Source of the DNA: Corynebacterium sp.
GTDB taxonomy: Bacteria; Actinomycetota; Actinomycetes; Mycobacteriales; Mycobacteriaceae
NCBI RefSeq assembly: GCF_030152825.1
Contig: NZ_JASLIP010000052.1
Span: 1-16,987 of the forward strand
Length of the DNA: 16,987 nucleotides
Direction: 5' to 3'
The first letter of the stretch is position 1. Each line of letters begins with the position of its first letter. The translations under genes were made by a program, and so were the position numbers. Under the pieces are notes generated by a model, which did not search any database, had not been told where the DNA came from, and worked only from the letters and a program-made list of their open reading frames with translations. Below are positions 1-7,480 of the stretch, piece by piece.

Positions 1-1084
1 GTCTCTCACCCTTGGAATCGTTGGTCTGCCGAACGTCGGAAAGTCCACCCTCTTTAACGCGCTGACCCGCAACGACGTGCTGGCGGCGAATTACCCCTTC
101 GCCACGATCGAGCCGAACGAGGGCCTGGTGGAGCTGCCGGATCCGCGCCTGAATCGCCTGGCGGAGATCTACGGCTCTGAGCGTATCCTCCCAGCCACTG
201 TCACTTTCGTGGATATCGCCGGCATCGTGAAGGGCGCATCCGAGGGCGAGGGCATGGGCAACGCCTTCCTGGCCAACATCCGCGAGGCCGACGCGATCTG
301 CCAGGTGGTGCGCGCCTTCACCGACGACAACGTCATCCACGTCGACGGCAAGGTCGACCCGGCCAGCGACATCTCGGTTATCAACACCGAGCTGATCCTC
401 GCCGACCTGCAGACCCTGGAGAAGGCCCTGCCGCGCCTGGAGAAGGAAGCGCGCAAGGATAAGGACGTCGCCGACACGGTCGAGGAGGTTAAGAAGGCCC
501 AGGCAGTCCTCGAGGACGACCGCACCCTCTTCGCCGCCTCGAAGAGCGGTGAGGTCGACTTGGATCTGCTCCGTGAGCTGCACCTGATGACCGCCAAGCC
601 TTTCCTCTACGTGTTCAACTCCGACGAGGACGTCCTCACGGATGACGCGAAGAAGGACGAGCTGCGCAAGCTGGTCGCCCCGGCTGAGGCTGTATTCCTG
701 GATGCCCAGAGCGAGACCGACCTGCTGGAGCTGGACGAGGAGGATGCCGCGGAGCTTCTGGCTGCGGTGGGTCAGAACGAGCCGGGCCTGCAGACCCTGG
801 CCAAGGCTGGTTTCGAGACCCTCGGCCTGCAGACTTACCTGACCGCCGGCCCGAAGGAGGCCCGCGCCTGGACGATCCACCAGGGCGATACCGCACCGAA
901 GGCCGCCGGCGTGATCCACTCCGATTTCGAGCGCGGCTTCATTAAGGCCGAGATCGTCAGCTTCGAGGACCTCGACGCGCTCGGCTCCATGGCCGAGGCC
1001 CGCGCGGCGGGCAAGGTCCGCCAGGAGGGCAAGGAGTACGTCATGGTCGACGGCGACGTCGTGGACTTCAAGTTCAACGTCTAA
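1..1084 (+). CDS. ychF: Redox-regulated/ribosome-binding ATPase YchF (Obg-family), start codon just outside the window
   Basis: The window opens on the last base of the start codon, so 360 residues plus the stop are visible. The protein begins SLTLGIVGLPNVGKST, which contains the P-loop GLPNVGKST. The G3 region DIAGIVKGASEGEGMGN follows at about residues 66-82, and the NADAICQ-type region and the C-terminal TGS-like domain come after it. It ends VVDFKFNV, the usual YchF tail. YchF is a universal P-loop protein that prefers ATP and associates with ribosomes in the cytoplasm. The gene appears intact. Its last 24 bp are repeated three more times downstream (12740, 13972, 14151), so the 3' end appears to serve as an insertion target that leaves the gene whole. 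Identification is very secure; the role of the 3' end as an attachment site is inference. Confidence 0.97.
   Translation, partial: SLTLGIVGLPNVGKSTLFNALTRNDVLAANYPFATIEPNEGLVELPDPRLNRLAEIYGSERILPATVTFVDIAGIVKGASEGEGMGNAFLANIREADAICQVVRAFTDDNVIHVDGKVDPASDISVINTELILADLQTLEKALPRLEKEARKDKDVADTVEEVKKAQAVLEDDRTLFAASKSGEVDLDLLRELHLMTAKPFLYVFNSDEDVLTDDAKKDELRKLVAPAEAVFLDAQSETDLLELDEEDAAELLAAVGQNEPGLQTLAKAGFETLGLQTYLTAGPKEARAWTIHQGDTAPKAAGVIHSDFERGFIKAEIVSFEDLDALGSMAEARAAGKVRQEGKEYVMVDGDVVDFKFNV
1061..1084 (+). repeat. ychF 3'-end repeat, copy 1 (reference copy inside the intact gene)
   Basis: This is the sequence GTGGACTTCAAG-TTCAACGTCTAA encoding VDFKFNV-stop. It matches copy 2 at 21 of 24 bases, copy 3 apart from one deleted base and the last base, and copy 4 at 20 of 24. 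Gene 3' ends are frequent attachment sites for integrases, so this is read as the left boundary of the accessory region. Confidence 0.7.
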
Positions 1085-1095
1085 CGCCGGGCGTT

Positions 1096-1114
1096 AATGA
1101 CGCTTCGCGTTATT
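1096..1114. terminator. Possible terminator hairpin downstream of ychF
   Basis: AATGACGC-TTC-GCGTTATT forms an 8-bp stem (one G-U pair) with a 3-base loop, 11 bases after the ychF stop. A second small dyad, AACGCC-G-GGCGTT, lies at 1083-1095. There is no clean T-tract; a G-run follows on the plus strand. The hairpin lies between convergent reading frames and could serve both directions. Confidence 0.4.
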
Positions 1115-1124
1115 GGGGGGTAGG

Positions 1125-1283
1125 TTAAAGCGCGGTCCGTTCGTTCGCCGACGCAGCCGCCGCCGGATTCTCGGCGGCGAGTCCGTCCCGAATCTCGGGG
1201 GCATCCCCCCCATCTGCGATAGCTTGAGCGAGCTCGACCACGACCAGACGACGCTTGGTCCCTGACCAGCTCAATCCTTCCAA
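1125..1283 (-). other. Possible small or truncated coding remnant behind the ATPase gene
   Basis: Minus-strand reading frame of 52 codons from a TTG at 1283 to TAA at 1125. It begins LEGLSWSGTKRR, continues VVVELAQAIADGG and ends ANERTAL. The frame stays open upstream into the 3' end of the ATPase gene (in a different frame), and no ATG or clear ribosome site is visible. The amino-acid mix looks protein-like rather than random. I do not recognise a family. It could be the tail of a gene whose 5' part was lost when the ATPase gene arrived, or a chance open frame in GC-rich DNA. The rest of the 240-bp gap between ychF and the ATPase gene holds only the hairpin described separately. Confidence 0.25.
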
Positions 1284-1324
1284 GATCCGCGCTGGAGAGC
1301 CAGCGCGCTGGGCGAAGGTGTGTC

Positions 1325-3217
1325 TCAGCGTTTCGCTCGTGCAGCCCGCAGGCCGTTCAAGATCACGATGACTTCGGCGACTTCGTGTACCAACACGACG
1401 GCGGCCAGGCCCAGTACACCGCTGATCGCCAGTGGCATCAACACGATGATGATGGCCAGAGACAGCACGATGTTTTGGTTGATGATCCTGCTGCCTCGGC
1501 GGGCGTGCTGCAGCGCCTGCGGGATCAGTCGGAGGTCGTGGCCAGTGAAGGCGACGTCAGCGGACTCGATCGCGGCGTCAGAGCCGGTTGCTCCCATCGC
1601 AATGCCCACCGTTGCGCCCGCCAGTGCCGGCGCGTCGTTGATGCCGTCGCCGATCATCGCCGTCGGCGTCTTGGAGGAGAGTTCGGCGACGATGCTTGCC
1701 TTGTCCTCCGGTCGCAGCTCGGCGCGCACGTCGTCGATTCCGGCGATTTCAGCCAGCGCCCGGGCGGTGCGAGTGTTATCGCCGGTGAGCATGCTCACTT
1801 CCACGTCGTTGTCGTGCAGGGACTGCACGGCATCGGGCACCTCGGGCCGCAACTCGTCGCGCACCCCGATCGCCCCGGCGAGAGCGTCATCGACGGTGAC
1901 TAGGACGCAGGTCTGGCCTTCGGACTCCATGCGCTCAACGTCCGCCTTCAGTGGCCCGGCGTCGATCCACCGGGGGCTGCCGACCAGCACCCGTCGGCCT
2001 TCGACGGTGCCGCCGATGCCATGACCGGCTTCTTCGCTGATATCCAAGGCGGTGGGCGCTTCGGGCTCCGCTGCCACGATCGCCGCGGCGAGGGGGTGCG
2101 TCGATTGCTGCTCAACCGCCGCCGCGAAGGAAAGCATCTGCGCCCGATCGAATCCGTCTGCCGGGACCACTCCGGTAACCTCGGGCTGGTTGCGGGTAAG
2201 GGTTCCGGTCTTGTCTACCGCTAGGTGACGGATGCCGCCGAGTCGCTCGAACGCCGCGCCGGACTTGATGACTACTCCGAACTGGCTGGCCGCGCCGATC
2301 GCGGCCACGACCGTCAGCGGCACGGAGATTGCCAGCGCGCACGGCGATGCTGCGACCAGGACCACCAACGCGCGGGTGATCCACGTCTCGGGGTCGCCCA
2401 GCAGCGAGCCGATCACGCCGACCAGCACCGCCAGGATCATCACCCCGGGCACTAGGGGTTGGGCAATCCGGTCGGCGATCCGGGCGCGGTCGCCCTTTTC
2501 CGCCTGCGCCTGCTCGACCAGGTCCACGAGTGTGGTCAGCGAGTTGTCCGTTCCAGCTGCGGTCGTCTCGACCTCCAGCACGCCGGCGGAGTTGATTGCT
2601 CCCGCGGGCACCTCGTCGCCGGGCGCAACCTCCTCCGGGATGGATTCTCCGGTGATCGCTGAGGTGTCAAGGCTGGAGCGCCCAGACCGAATGATGCCAT
2701 CCGTGGCGATCCGCTCTCCGGGGCGCACGAGCATCAGCTCGCCAGCCACGAGGTCCTTCGCCGCGACCTCAACCGCCGTACCGTCGCGCAGCACCGTCGC
2801 GGTCTGCGGTACCAATTTCAACAGTGCCCGCAGTCCGCCCTGGGCCCGGTCCATCGCCTTGTCTTCCAGAGCCTCGGCGATCGAGTACAGGAACGCTAGC
2901 GCCGCGGCCTCTCCGACGTAACCGAGGATTACCGCGCCGACCGCGCTGATCGTCATCAGCAAACCAATGCCGAGCTTGCGCTTCGTGGCAAGATTCCGGA
3001 TAGCGCCGGGCGCGAACGTATACGCCCCTAGCAGCAGGCCGACCCAGAACAGTACTGTCGCGGGTGTCTCTAGCCCGGACCAGCCCAGTGCCAGGCCTAT
3101 GCAGAGGGCTACGCCGGAGAAGATCGGCAGTAGCAACTCGGGGTCCTTCCACCATGGCCGATCGAGATCTTCGATCTCCGTGGCTGGTTCGTGTTCGCAT
3201 CCACATGCTGAACTCAT
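1325..3217 (-). CDS. P1B-type heavy-metal efflux ATPase (SPC-motif, CtpD/CadA-like)
   Basis: A 630-residue metal-transporting P-type ATPase of the inner membrane. In order: a short metal-binding-like N-terminus (SSACGCEHEP) without a full HMA domain; paired membrane helices; actuator motif TGES at 189-192; transmembrane metal site SPC at 291-293; phosphorylation site DKTGTLT with D335; HP motif at 374-375; and hinge GDGINDAP near the C-terminus. A last membrane segment carries LVHEVAEV. CPC is usual in Cd/Zn/Pb and Cu pumps, whereas SPC plus a terminal HE motif marks the P1B-4 (Co/Fe/Zn) group, so the exact metal is uncertain. The start at 3217 is preferred over an ATG 39 bases upstream because AAAGGAG lies 7 bases before it and it overlaps the cmtR stop as ATGA. 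It forms an operon with the upstream regulator and is probably induced by metal. Confidence 0.93.
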   Translation of the reverse strand: MSSACGCEHEPATEIEDLDRPWWKDPELLLPIFSGVALCIGLALGWSGLETPATVLFWVGLLLGAYTFAPGAIRNLATKRKLGIGLLMTISAVGAVILGYVGEAAALAFLYSIAEALEDKAMDRAQGGLRALLKLVPQTATVLRDGTAVEVAAKDLVAGELMLVRPGERIATDGIIRSGRSSLDTSAITGESIPEEVAPGDEVPAGAINSAGVLEVETTAAGTDNSLTTLVDLVEQAQAEKGDRARIADRIAQPLVPGVMILAVLVGVIGSLLGDPETWITRALVVLVAASPCALAISVPLTVVAAIGAASQFGVVIKSGAAFERLGGIRHLAVDKTGTLTRNQPEVTGVVPADGFDRAQMLSFAAAVEQQSTHPLAAAIVAAEPEAPTALDISEEAGHGIGGTVEGRRVLVGSPRWIDAGPLKADVERMESEGQTCVLVTVDDALAGAIGVRDELRPEVPDAVQSLHDNDVEVSMLTGDNTRTARALAEIAGIDDVRAELRPEDKASIVAELSSKTPTAMIGDGINDAPALAGATVGIAMGATGSDAAIESADVAFTGHDLRLIPQALQHARRGSRIINQNIVLSLAIIIVLMPLAISGVLGLAAVVLVHEVAEVIVILNGLRAARAKR

Positions 3218-3573
3218 GCGTCCGCTCCTTTTCCGTCGCAGCCGGGCACCGAGCACTCAGGGTCGATGCACGGGGCGTTTTCGTCGACAGCCAACGTCGC
3301 GTTCACTAGCGCGTTGAGCGCTGTCGCGAGGTGCGGATCGGCGATTTCGTAGCGTGTCTTGCGGCCCTCCGGCTCGGCGACGACGATGCCGCAGTCACGC
3401 AAGCAGGTCAGGTGGTTCGAGACGTTCGAGCGGGTCAGGCCCAGGTCGCGCGAAAGTACGGCCGGGTAGCTCGGGCCGTCGAGTAGGGTGATCAGGATTC
3501 TGGAGCGCGTCGGATCCGCCATGGCCCGGCCGAGCCGGTTCATGACGTCGAGGCGTGAAGCAATGGTCAGCAT
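3214..3573 (-). CDS. cmtR: ArsR/SmtB-family metal-responsive repressor, CmtR-like
   Basis: A 119-residue winged-helix repressor. The recognition region LTRSNVSNHLTCLRDCG is nearly the same as in mycobacterial CmtR, the Cd(II)/Pb(II) sensor. The metal ligands known for that protein are conserved at the same numbers: Cys57 and Cys61 in the recognition helix and Cys102 near the C-terminus. Two further cysteines (107, 112) extend the tail. By family, it binds DNA without metal and releases it when Cd or Pb is bound. The neighbouring efflux ATPase overlaps its stop by 4 bases, and the upstream region holds a palindrome suited to autoregulation. The start at 3573 fits a leaderless transcript because no ribosome site is present. 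The family call is secure; the exact metal is inferred. Confidence 0.92.
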   Translation of the reverse strand: MLTIASRLDVMNRLGRAMADPTRSRILITLLDGPSYPAVLSRDLGLTRSNVSNHLTCLRDCGIVVAEPEGRKTRYEIADPHLATALNALVNATLAVDENAPCIDPECSVPGCDGKGADA

Positions 3574-3608
3574 ATGCTGAACTATATAGTAAATACTGAA
3601 CTATTCAA
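3574..3608 (-). promoter_or_regulatory. Promoter and probable operator of the cmtR-ATPase operon (leaderless)
   Basis: On the minus strand, TTGAAT (3603-3608) and TATAGT (3581-3586) are separated by 16 bp. The ATG begins 7 bases after the -10 hexamer, so transcription would start at or next to the start codon, and no Shine-Dalgarno sequence is present. The perfect palindrome ACTATATAGT (3581-3590) covers the -10 box. The 9-mer ATAGTTCAG occurs twice, 19 bp apart. This arrangement would allow CmtR to occlude the promoter. No experimental site is known here. Confidence 0.6.
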
Positions 3609-3655
3609 CACGCACTGAACTGACATTGAAGCGAAGAGCTTGCGACCTGCAGGAA

Positions 3656-4483
3656 TTAGTCGATGGGATAGCCGGTAACTGGGCCTTCGTGATTCGGATG
3701 CCAACCCAACGCGGGGGCGACATGCGTGGCGAAGTTGTCCAAGATCTTCACGTTGACGTCCACGCCCATTCCGGTGGGGATGGTGATGAGTAGGGTGTCG
3801 GCGGACATGACGGCGGCGTCGGCTTTGAGTTGCTCAATGAGCTTGTCCGGCTCGGCGGCGTAGGTGCGGCCGAAGGTGGAGGCGCCGACGTCGGGAAGCA
3901 TGCCCACCTGATCGGAGCCGGAGGCCTGCATGCCGAACAACTGCATGTCCGCGCCGTCGACGATGGGGAAGACGGAGCGGGACACCGACACGCGCGGCGT
4001 CCAATCGTGACCCGCCTTCTTCCACGCGGCGCGGTAGCGGCTGATCTGATCCGCCTGGATTTCGCCCAGGGTCTCGGCGGTGGTCTCGGAGACCAGGGTG
4101 GAGGACATCAGGTTGAGCCCGTCCTTGGCGGTTTGCTCGGCAGAAGCGTGGGTGCCGGAGCCGTAGAAAATGTGCTTACGCAGCTCGGGCACCATGGGGA
4201 AGACCGGCAGGGCGGAGCCGGGCTGGAACATGTTGGGGTACTGCCGGTCCAGCGGTGCGGCGGTGGCGAATCCGTTGCCGTCCACCGCAGCCATGAACGC
4301 CTCGAGGTGGGCTCGTGCCACGTCCGCGCCATTGGGCGCTTTACCCTTGTAGCCGAAGGCCTCCCAGCCGCGGTCAGCCACCTCGGGGGCGCCGCGCGAG
4401 ACGCCCAGGGCCACGCGGCCACCGGAAATTTGGTACAGCGACGCGGCCTCTTCGGCGAGGTAAAGCGGGTTTTCGTAGCGCAT
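3656..4483 (-). pseudogene. LLM-class flavin-dependent oxidoreductase, C-terminal part, separated from its 5' end by the mobile element
   Basis: The frame reads DMRYENPLYLAEEAASL, then QISGGRVALGVSRG, which is typical of the luciferase-like monooxygenase TIM barrel (the ISGGR segment follows the flavin-binding strand), and runs to TAA at 3656. The frame is open upstream to an ATG at 4522, but residues before DMR come from the mobile element and do not resemble the family. The missing N-terminus lies at 12436-12683, ending VIDMR. Joining the two at the shared core gives an uninterrupted protein of about 355 residues, the usual LLM size. A short hybrid protein could still be made from the element-supplied ATG, but without the first 80 residues it is unlikely to fold properly. 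The substrate of the intact enzyme is unknown. Confidence 0.9.
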
Positions 4484-4500
4484 ATCTCTGCTGTAACACC
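4476..4500. other. attL: left junction of the element
   Basis: The core TAGCGCAT (4476-4483) joins LLM codons on the left to element sequence ATCTCTGCTGTAACAC on the right. When joined to the right-end arm, this element arm forms one half of an inverted repeat (see attR). The core direct repeat is short, as is usual for large serine recombinases. Confidence 0.8.
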
Positions 4501-4680
4501 GGCTATCGGACTGGCTTCGCATCCTTCTCCACCTGTAACGACAACATCAGCTTCGGTAATCGCTCGGGGTCAGCATCGTACGTAGGTGCACCCTCATTGA
4601 GAGGTCGTCGACTTGGGGGGCAGGTTCCGCTCACCGCGTTCAGTGCCAGCAGAACCCTACGTCCTGGACTCTGATTTGAG

Positions 4681-5652
4681 ATGATGGATGGCATGGATGA
4701 TGGAGACTCTGGTGCCCCGCTGGAAGTGATGGATCGACTCATCGCGGCTTCAGGCTTGCCTGCTCCTGTCTCAGTCCAAACGATTGACAGCGACGGCAAT
4801 GGGCTAGACAACAGGCTGATGAGGGCCGAATTGACCGATGGCCGCATGGTAGTCATGCGGCAGAGCCGAGTGGCTACCACGTCACCGCGTCGGCGAGTCG
4901 ACTTCCTGCGCGCCAACGGCATCAACACACCGAAGCTCTTTGCATCTGATGACGCTGGAGCCGCACTTTGGGAGTACATCTCCGGTCAAACACTGGCCGA
5001 TTCAGTCGCGAACGGTACAGCGGACCGCACGGCATGGCGAAGGACCGGTGCTGCCCTGGCCGAATTGCACGCCGTCACATTTCCCGCCTCACTTGAGGGA
5101 ACAATCGATGCAGATTCTTTGAGCCTACGAACTACCGATCCGGTCGAGAGTTTGCTCGACAACCTCGCTGCTAGCGGTCCATGGGTCGAGAAGCATCGTC
5201 CGCGACTGCGCGGTGCTCTCGAACACGTGAGGTGCTTTATCGCTGACCGGGCGACTCAGATCCGTACCGCCCGACCGAGCGTGCTTCATGGCGACGTCAA
5301 CCTGCTGAACATCGTCGTCAACGAAGACGAAGCGCGGCTGATCGACTGGGATTTCCCACGTGTTGGCCAGCCCCTGGCCGAACTCTCCGCACTTGATGAG
5401 CACGCTTACCTCCACGGACTCGACGGTCTCCCTTCTTCGTTCTTCGAGGGGTACGACCGCCCCGTGCCTCGTGACCTGCTCCTGGCCTACCGAATCGTCG
5501 GATGCATCGGATGGCTCGCCAGTGGTGACTGGGAGGAGTGGGACCGTGCTCCAGAGCTCCCAGACGCGGCTCGGTCGCGCTTGGACAAGTGGCACCAGCG
5601 TCTACTCGACTGGTCGATTGGAATACCCGAGGTAATCACTACGCTCCGGTGA
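4681..5652 (+). CDS. Phosphotransferase family protein (aminoglycoside phosphotransferase/choline-kinase fold), likely cargo
   Basis: A 323-residue protein with the kinase-like APH fold. The catalytic loop reads VLHGDVNLLNIV with Asp205 as the probable base and Asn210 as metal ligand. The second metal motif LIDWDFPRVG has Asp222. An upstream hinge-like WEYISGQTL at about 97-105 is also typical. Members phosphorylate aminoglycosides, macrolides, choline, homoserine or other small molecules; the substrate cannot be read from the sequence, and it is not close to a named resistance gene that I recognise. It is the only plus-strand gene in the element and sits next to attL, the usual place for cargo. 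ATG codons at 4681, 4684 and 4693 are all possible starts; no strong ribosome site is seen. Base composition is visibly less GC-rich than the mobilization genes, suggesting separate origin. Confidence 0.85.
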   Translation: MMDGMDDGDSGAPLEVMDRLIAASGLPAPVSVQTIDSDGNGLDNRLMRAELTDGRMVVMRQSRVATTSPRRRVDFLRANGINTPKLFASDDAGAALWEYISGQTLADSVANGTADRTAWRRTGAALAELHAVTFPASLEGTIDADSLSLRTTDPVESLLDNLAASGPWVEKHRPRLRGALEHVRCFIADRATQIRTARPSVLHGDVNLLNIVVNEDEARLIDWDFPRVGQPLAELSALDEHAYLHGLDGLPSSFFEGYDRPVPRDLLLAYRIVGCIGWLASGDWEEWDRAPELPDAARSRLDKWHQRLLDWSIGIPEVITTLR

Positions 5653-5688
5653 TCAAGACTAGCCATCTGAATGACATAGGCCCAGGTC

Positions 5689-5716
5689 GAGCCACTCGAG
5701 CTCGCCTTCTTGGCTC
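5689..5716. terminator. Weak inverted repeat between convergent genes
   Basis: GAGCCA (5689-5694) and TGGCTC (5711-5716) form a 6-bp stem with a 16-base loop in the 90-bp gap between the phosphotransferase and the membrane mobilization gene, which converge here. There is no T-tract. Terminator function is a guess from position. Confidence 0.2.
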
Positions 5717-5742
5717 ACGCTGCACAGCAGGAGAAGCGCCAG

Positions 5743-6606
5743 TCACCCGCGCCCCCGCCAGGTCTCTACGAGGCCGGCGACCCAGCGGGCGGACGCGAAG
5801 AGCCCGTAGCCGGCCCCGGCGATGCCCACGGCGACCACGAGCCAGCGCCCGATGCCGAGCCACACGCTCCCGTCCACGTCCAGCGCCCACTGCGTGCCTG
5901 TGATGAGCCCGGCGATGCCCATCCAGAGCCCGGCGACGACCACGGCGACCGGCAGGAGGGCGAGGCACATCGCGGCGGCGGCACTCCAGAGCTGACGCGC
6001 TTCGAGCTTCGCTGTGGCGGCGATGATCCGCTCGGCCCAGGCGTTCGAGGCGTCGAGCTTCGCCGTGACGACCTGTCCTGCCTCCCCGGCGACCTGCTCG
6101 ACGGCCTTCGCGACCCGATCCTCGGTCCGTTTCTCGATGCGCTGCACCGCGCCGCCGACCTGGCCCACGAGCTTCTGGTTCGCAGCCGCCTGCGCCTTGA
6201 GCCCGTCAATCGCCGAGGCCGTAGCCGCGTGATTCTTCTGCGCTTCGGCGATCAAACTCTGCGAGGCGGCGCTCAGCCGCTTCCCGTCGAGACTCTTCAC
6301 GAACTCGCTGAGCGTGCTCTCGATCTCGCTCAGCCTGCTCTCGACGCTCTCGATCTGCGGAGGCATGCCGACGGACTGCTGCGAGGTCGACGCCCGGTCG
6401 ATGCGCTTCGCCAGCTCCTCGTCCATGACCTTCACGAAGCCCGCCAGCTTCTTCTGCTGCTCGGCCAGCCGGTCGATCCTCGCGTTCTGCGCCTCGACGG
6501 CGGCGAGGATCGAGGTCAAGGTCTCCATCATGTCCGGACTGCCAAGCTGCTGCGGCGATCCGCTCTGCTCGTTCTGCTGCTTCAGCCTGTCGAGCGCTGC
6601 GCTCAT
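5743..6606 (-). CDS. Coiled-coil, two-helix membrane mobilization protein (MobB/MbeB-like by position)
   Basis: A 287-residue protein. Residues about 25-200 are polar and heptad-like (EAQNARIDRLAEQQKKLAG and similar), indicating a long coiled coil. Two strongly hydrophobic segments follow at about 206-232 and 251-272, giving a C-terminal membrane anchor with a short basic tail. The start at 6606 is well supported by AAGGAG 7 bases upstream. The first 401 bases overlap the end of the relaxase gene in another frame, like the nested mob genes of ColE1-type plasmids. By analogy it may tether the relaxosome to the membrane or to the helper's coupling protein. I did not recognise a specific family, so function rests on context and architecture. 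Confidence 0.75.
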   Translation of the reverse strand: MSAALDRLKQQNEQSGSPQQLGSPDMMETLTSILAAVEAQNARIDRLAEQQKKLAGFVKVMDEELAKRIDRASTSQQSVGMPPQIESVESRLSEIESTLSEFVKSLDGKRLSAASQSLIAEAQKNHAATASAIDGLKAQAAANQKLVGQVGGAVQRIEKRTEDRVAKAVEQVAGEAGQVVTAKLDASNAWAERIIAATAKLEARQLWSAAAAMCLALLPVAVVVAGLWMGIAGLITGTQWALDVDGSVWLGIGRWLVVAVGIAGAGYGLFASARWVAGLVETWRGRG

Positions 6607-7480
6607 GTTCCTGCTCCTTCTGCTGCTGGTGGTAGTCGAAGAACGCCTGCGCGCCCTCCGGCGTGAAATCTGCCGAGAGTGCGCTCGTGCGCTTGCGGCG
6701 CTCGGCGCGCCCGGACTCGCCCCTGCGGTCCTCGATGTAGAGCGTCCAGGTCTCCTTGCCGACGTTCTTCCCGCGCTTGCTCACGGCGGTGTGCAGCCGC
6801 ATCCGCGGCACCCGGTCGCCGTCATCGCCGAGCTGCTGGTTCTGCTCCGCGATCACCGCTTCGAGACCGGCCTTGTCCGTCGCGCGGGGATCCGCCAGGG
6901 CGGCACTCATCCGGTCGCCCATCTCGCGGTCGAGGCCACCCTCAGCGAAGTCCTCGCGGCGCAGCTCCCAGTCCTTCGGCGCGTGCTCCAGCCGCTTCAC
7001 GACCGAGAGCCCGTGCTCGCGCATCAGCTCATCGTTCGCCGTCTGCACGCCCTTCTGGTTCCCGGCCTTGCGGTCGTGGAACGTCCGGTAGTCCGAAAGG
7101 GCCCTACCCGTCTCGTTGTTGTGGTTGATGACGAGGACGTGGTTGTGGGCCTTGCCGCCGCGACCATCGGTGTGGGTGACCACGAGGCAGTCGGAGCGCG
7201 GGTGCATCTTCTTCGCGAACTGGTAGCCCAGATCGTTCACCCGCTGCACGTCCTCCGGCCTCGTCGGGTCGAACTCCTCGTCGCTGAACGACTGGCGGTA
7301 GTGCAGCGCCTCGACATCCCGCTTGGTGTTCTGCGTGAGTGCCTGGGCGCGGCGCGCGAACGCGCCGGGGCCTCCCGGCACGTCGCACGTGACCGCGACC
7401 CCACGCTCGTCCCCCTTGCCTCGGATGTAGCGCTCCGTATCGGCGGCGCTGGCGCTCGGGCTGTAGTGCGTGGTGCTCAT
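6206..7480 (-). CDS. Relaxase (MobA/VirD2-type mobilization nuclease)
   Basis: A 424-residue relaxase that would nick oriT and lead the strand during transfer. Motif HYRQSF at residues 60-65 corresponds to the conserved hxxqSF region. The metal-binding motif follows as THTDGRGGKAHNH with H103, H112 and H114. The catalytic tyrosine is probably Tyr6 or Tyr18. The domain ends near residue 230 and is followed by a charged Arg/Glu/Ala-rich tail. The last 133 codons share DNA with the next gene in another frame; that region shows clear coding bias for the other gene, so the relaxase tail may be constrained or dispensable. The start overlaps the mobC stop by 4 bases (ATGA). oriT was not located. Confidence 0.9.
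   Translation of the reverse strand: MSTTHYSPSASAADTERYIRGKGDERGVAVTCDVPGGPGAFARRAQALTQNTKRDVEALHYRQSFSDEEFDPTRPEDVQRVNDLGYQFAKKMHPRSDCLVVTHTDGRGGKAHNHVLVINHNNETGRALSDYRTFHDRKAGNQKGVQTANDELMREHGLSVVKRLEHAPKDWELRREDFAEGGLDREMGDRMSAALADPRATDKAGLEAVIAEQNQQLGDDGDRVPRMRLHTAVSKRGKNVGKETWTLYIEDRRGESGRAERRKRTSALSADFTPEGAQAFFDYHQQQKEQEHERSARQAEAAERAERIAAAAWQSGHDGDLDLDPRRRRGAEREDRPAGRAAEEAGGLREGHGRGAGEAHRPGVDLAAVRRHASADRERREQAERDREHAQRVREESRREAAERRLAEFDRRSAEESRGYGLGD

Noticed and set aside
1280..1331. Tyrosine-integrase box (LRHTFA) behind the ATPase gene
   Set aside because: The motif lies in the overlap with the ATPase 3' end in another frame, and no downstream catalytic Tyr or H/W box follows, so it is regarded as coincidence.
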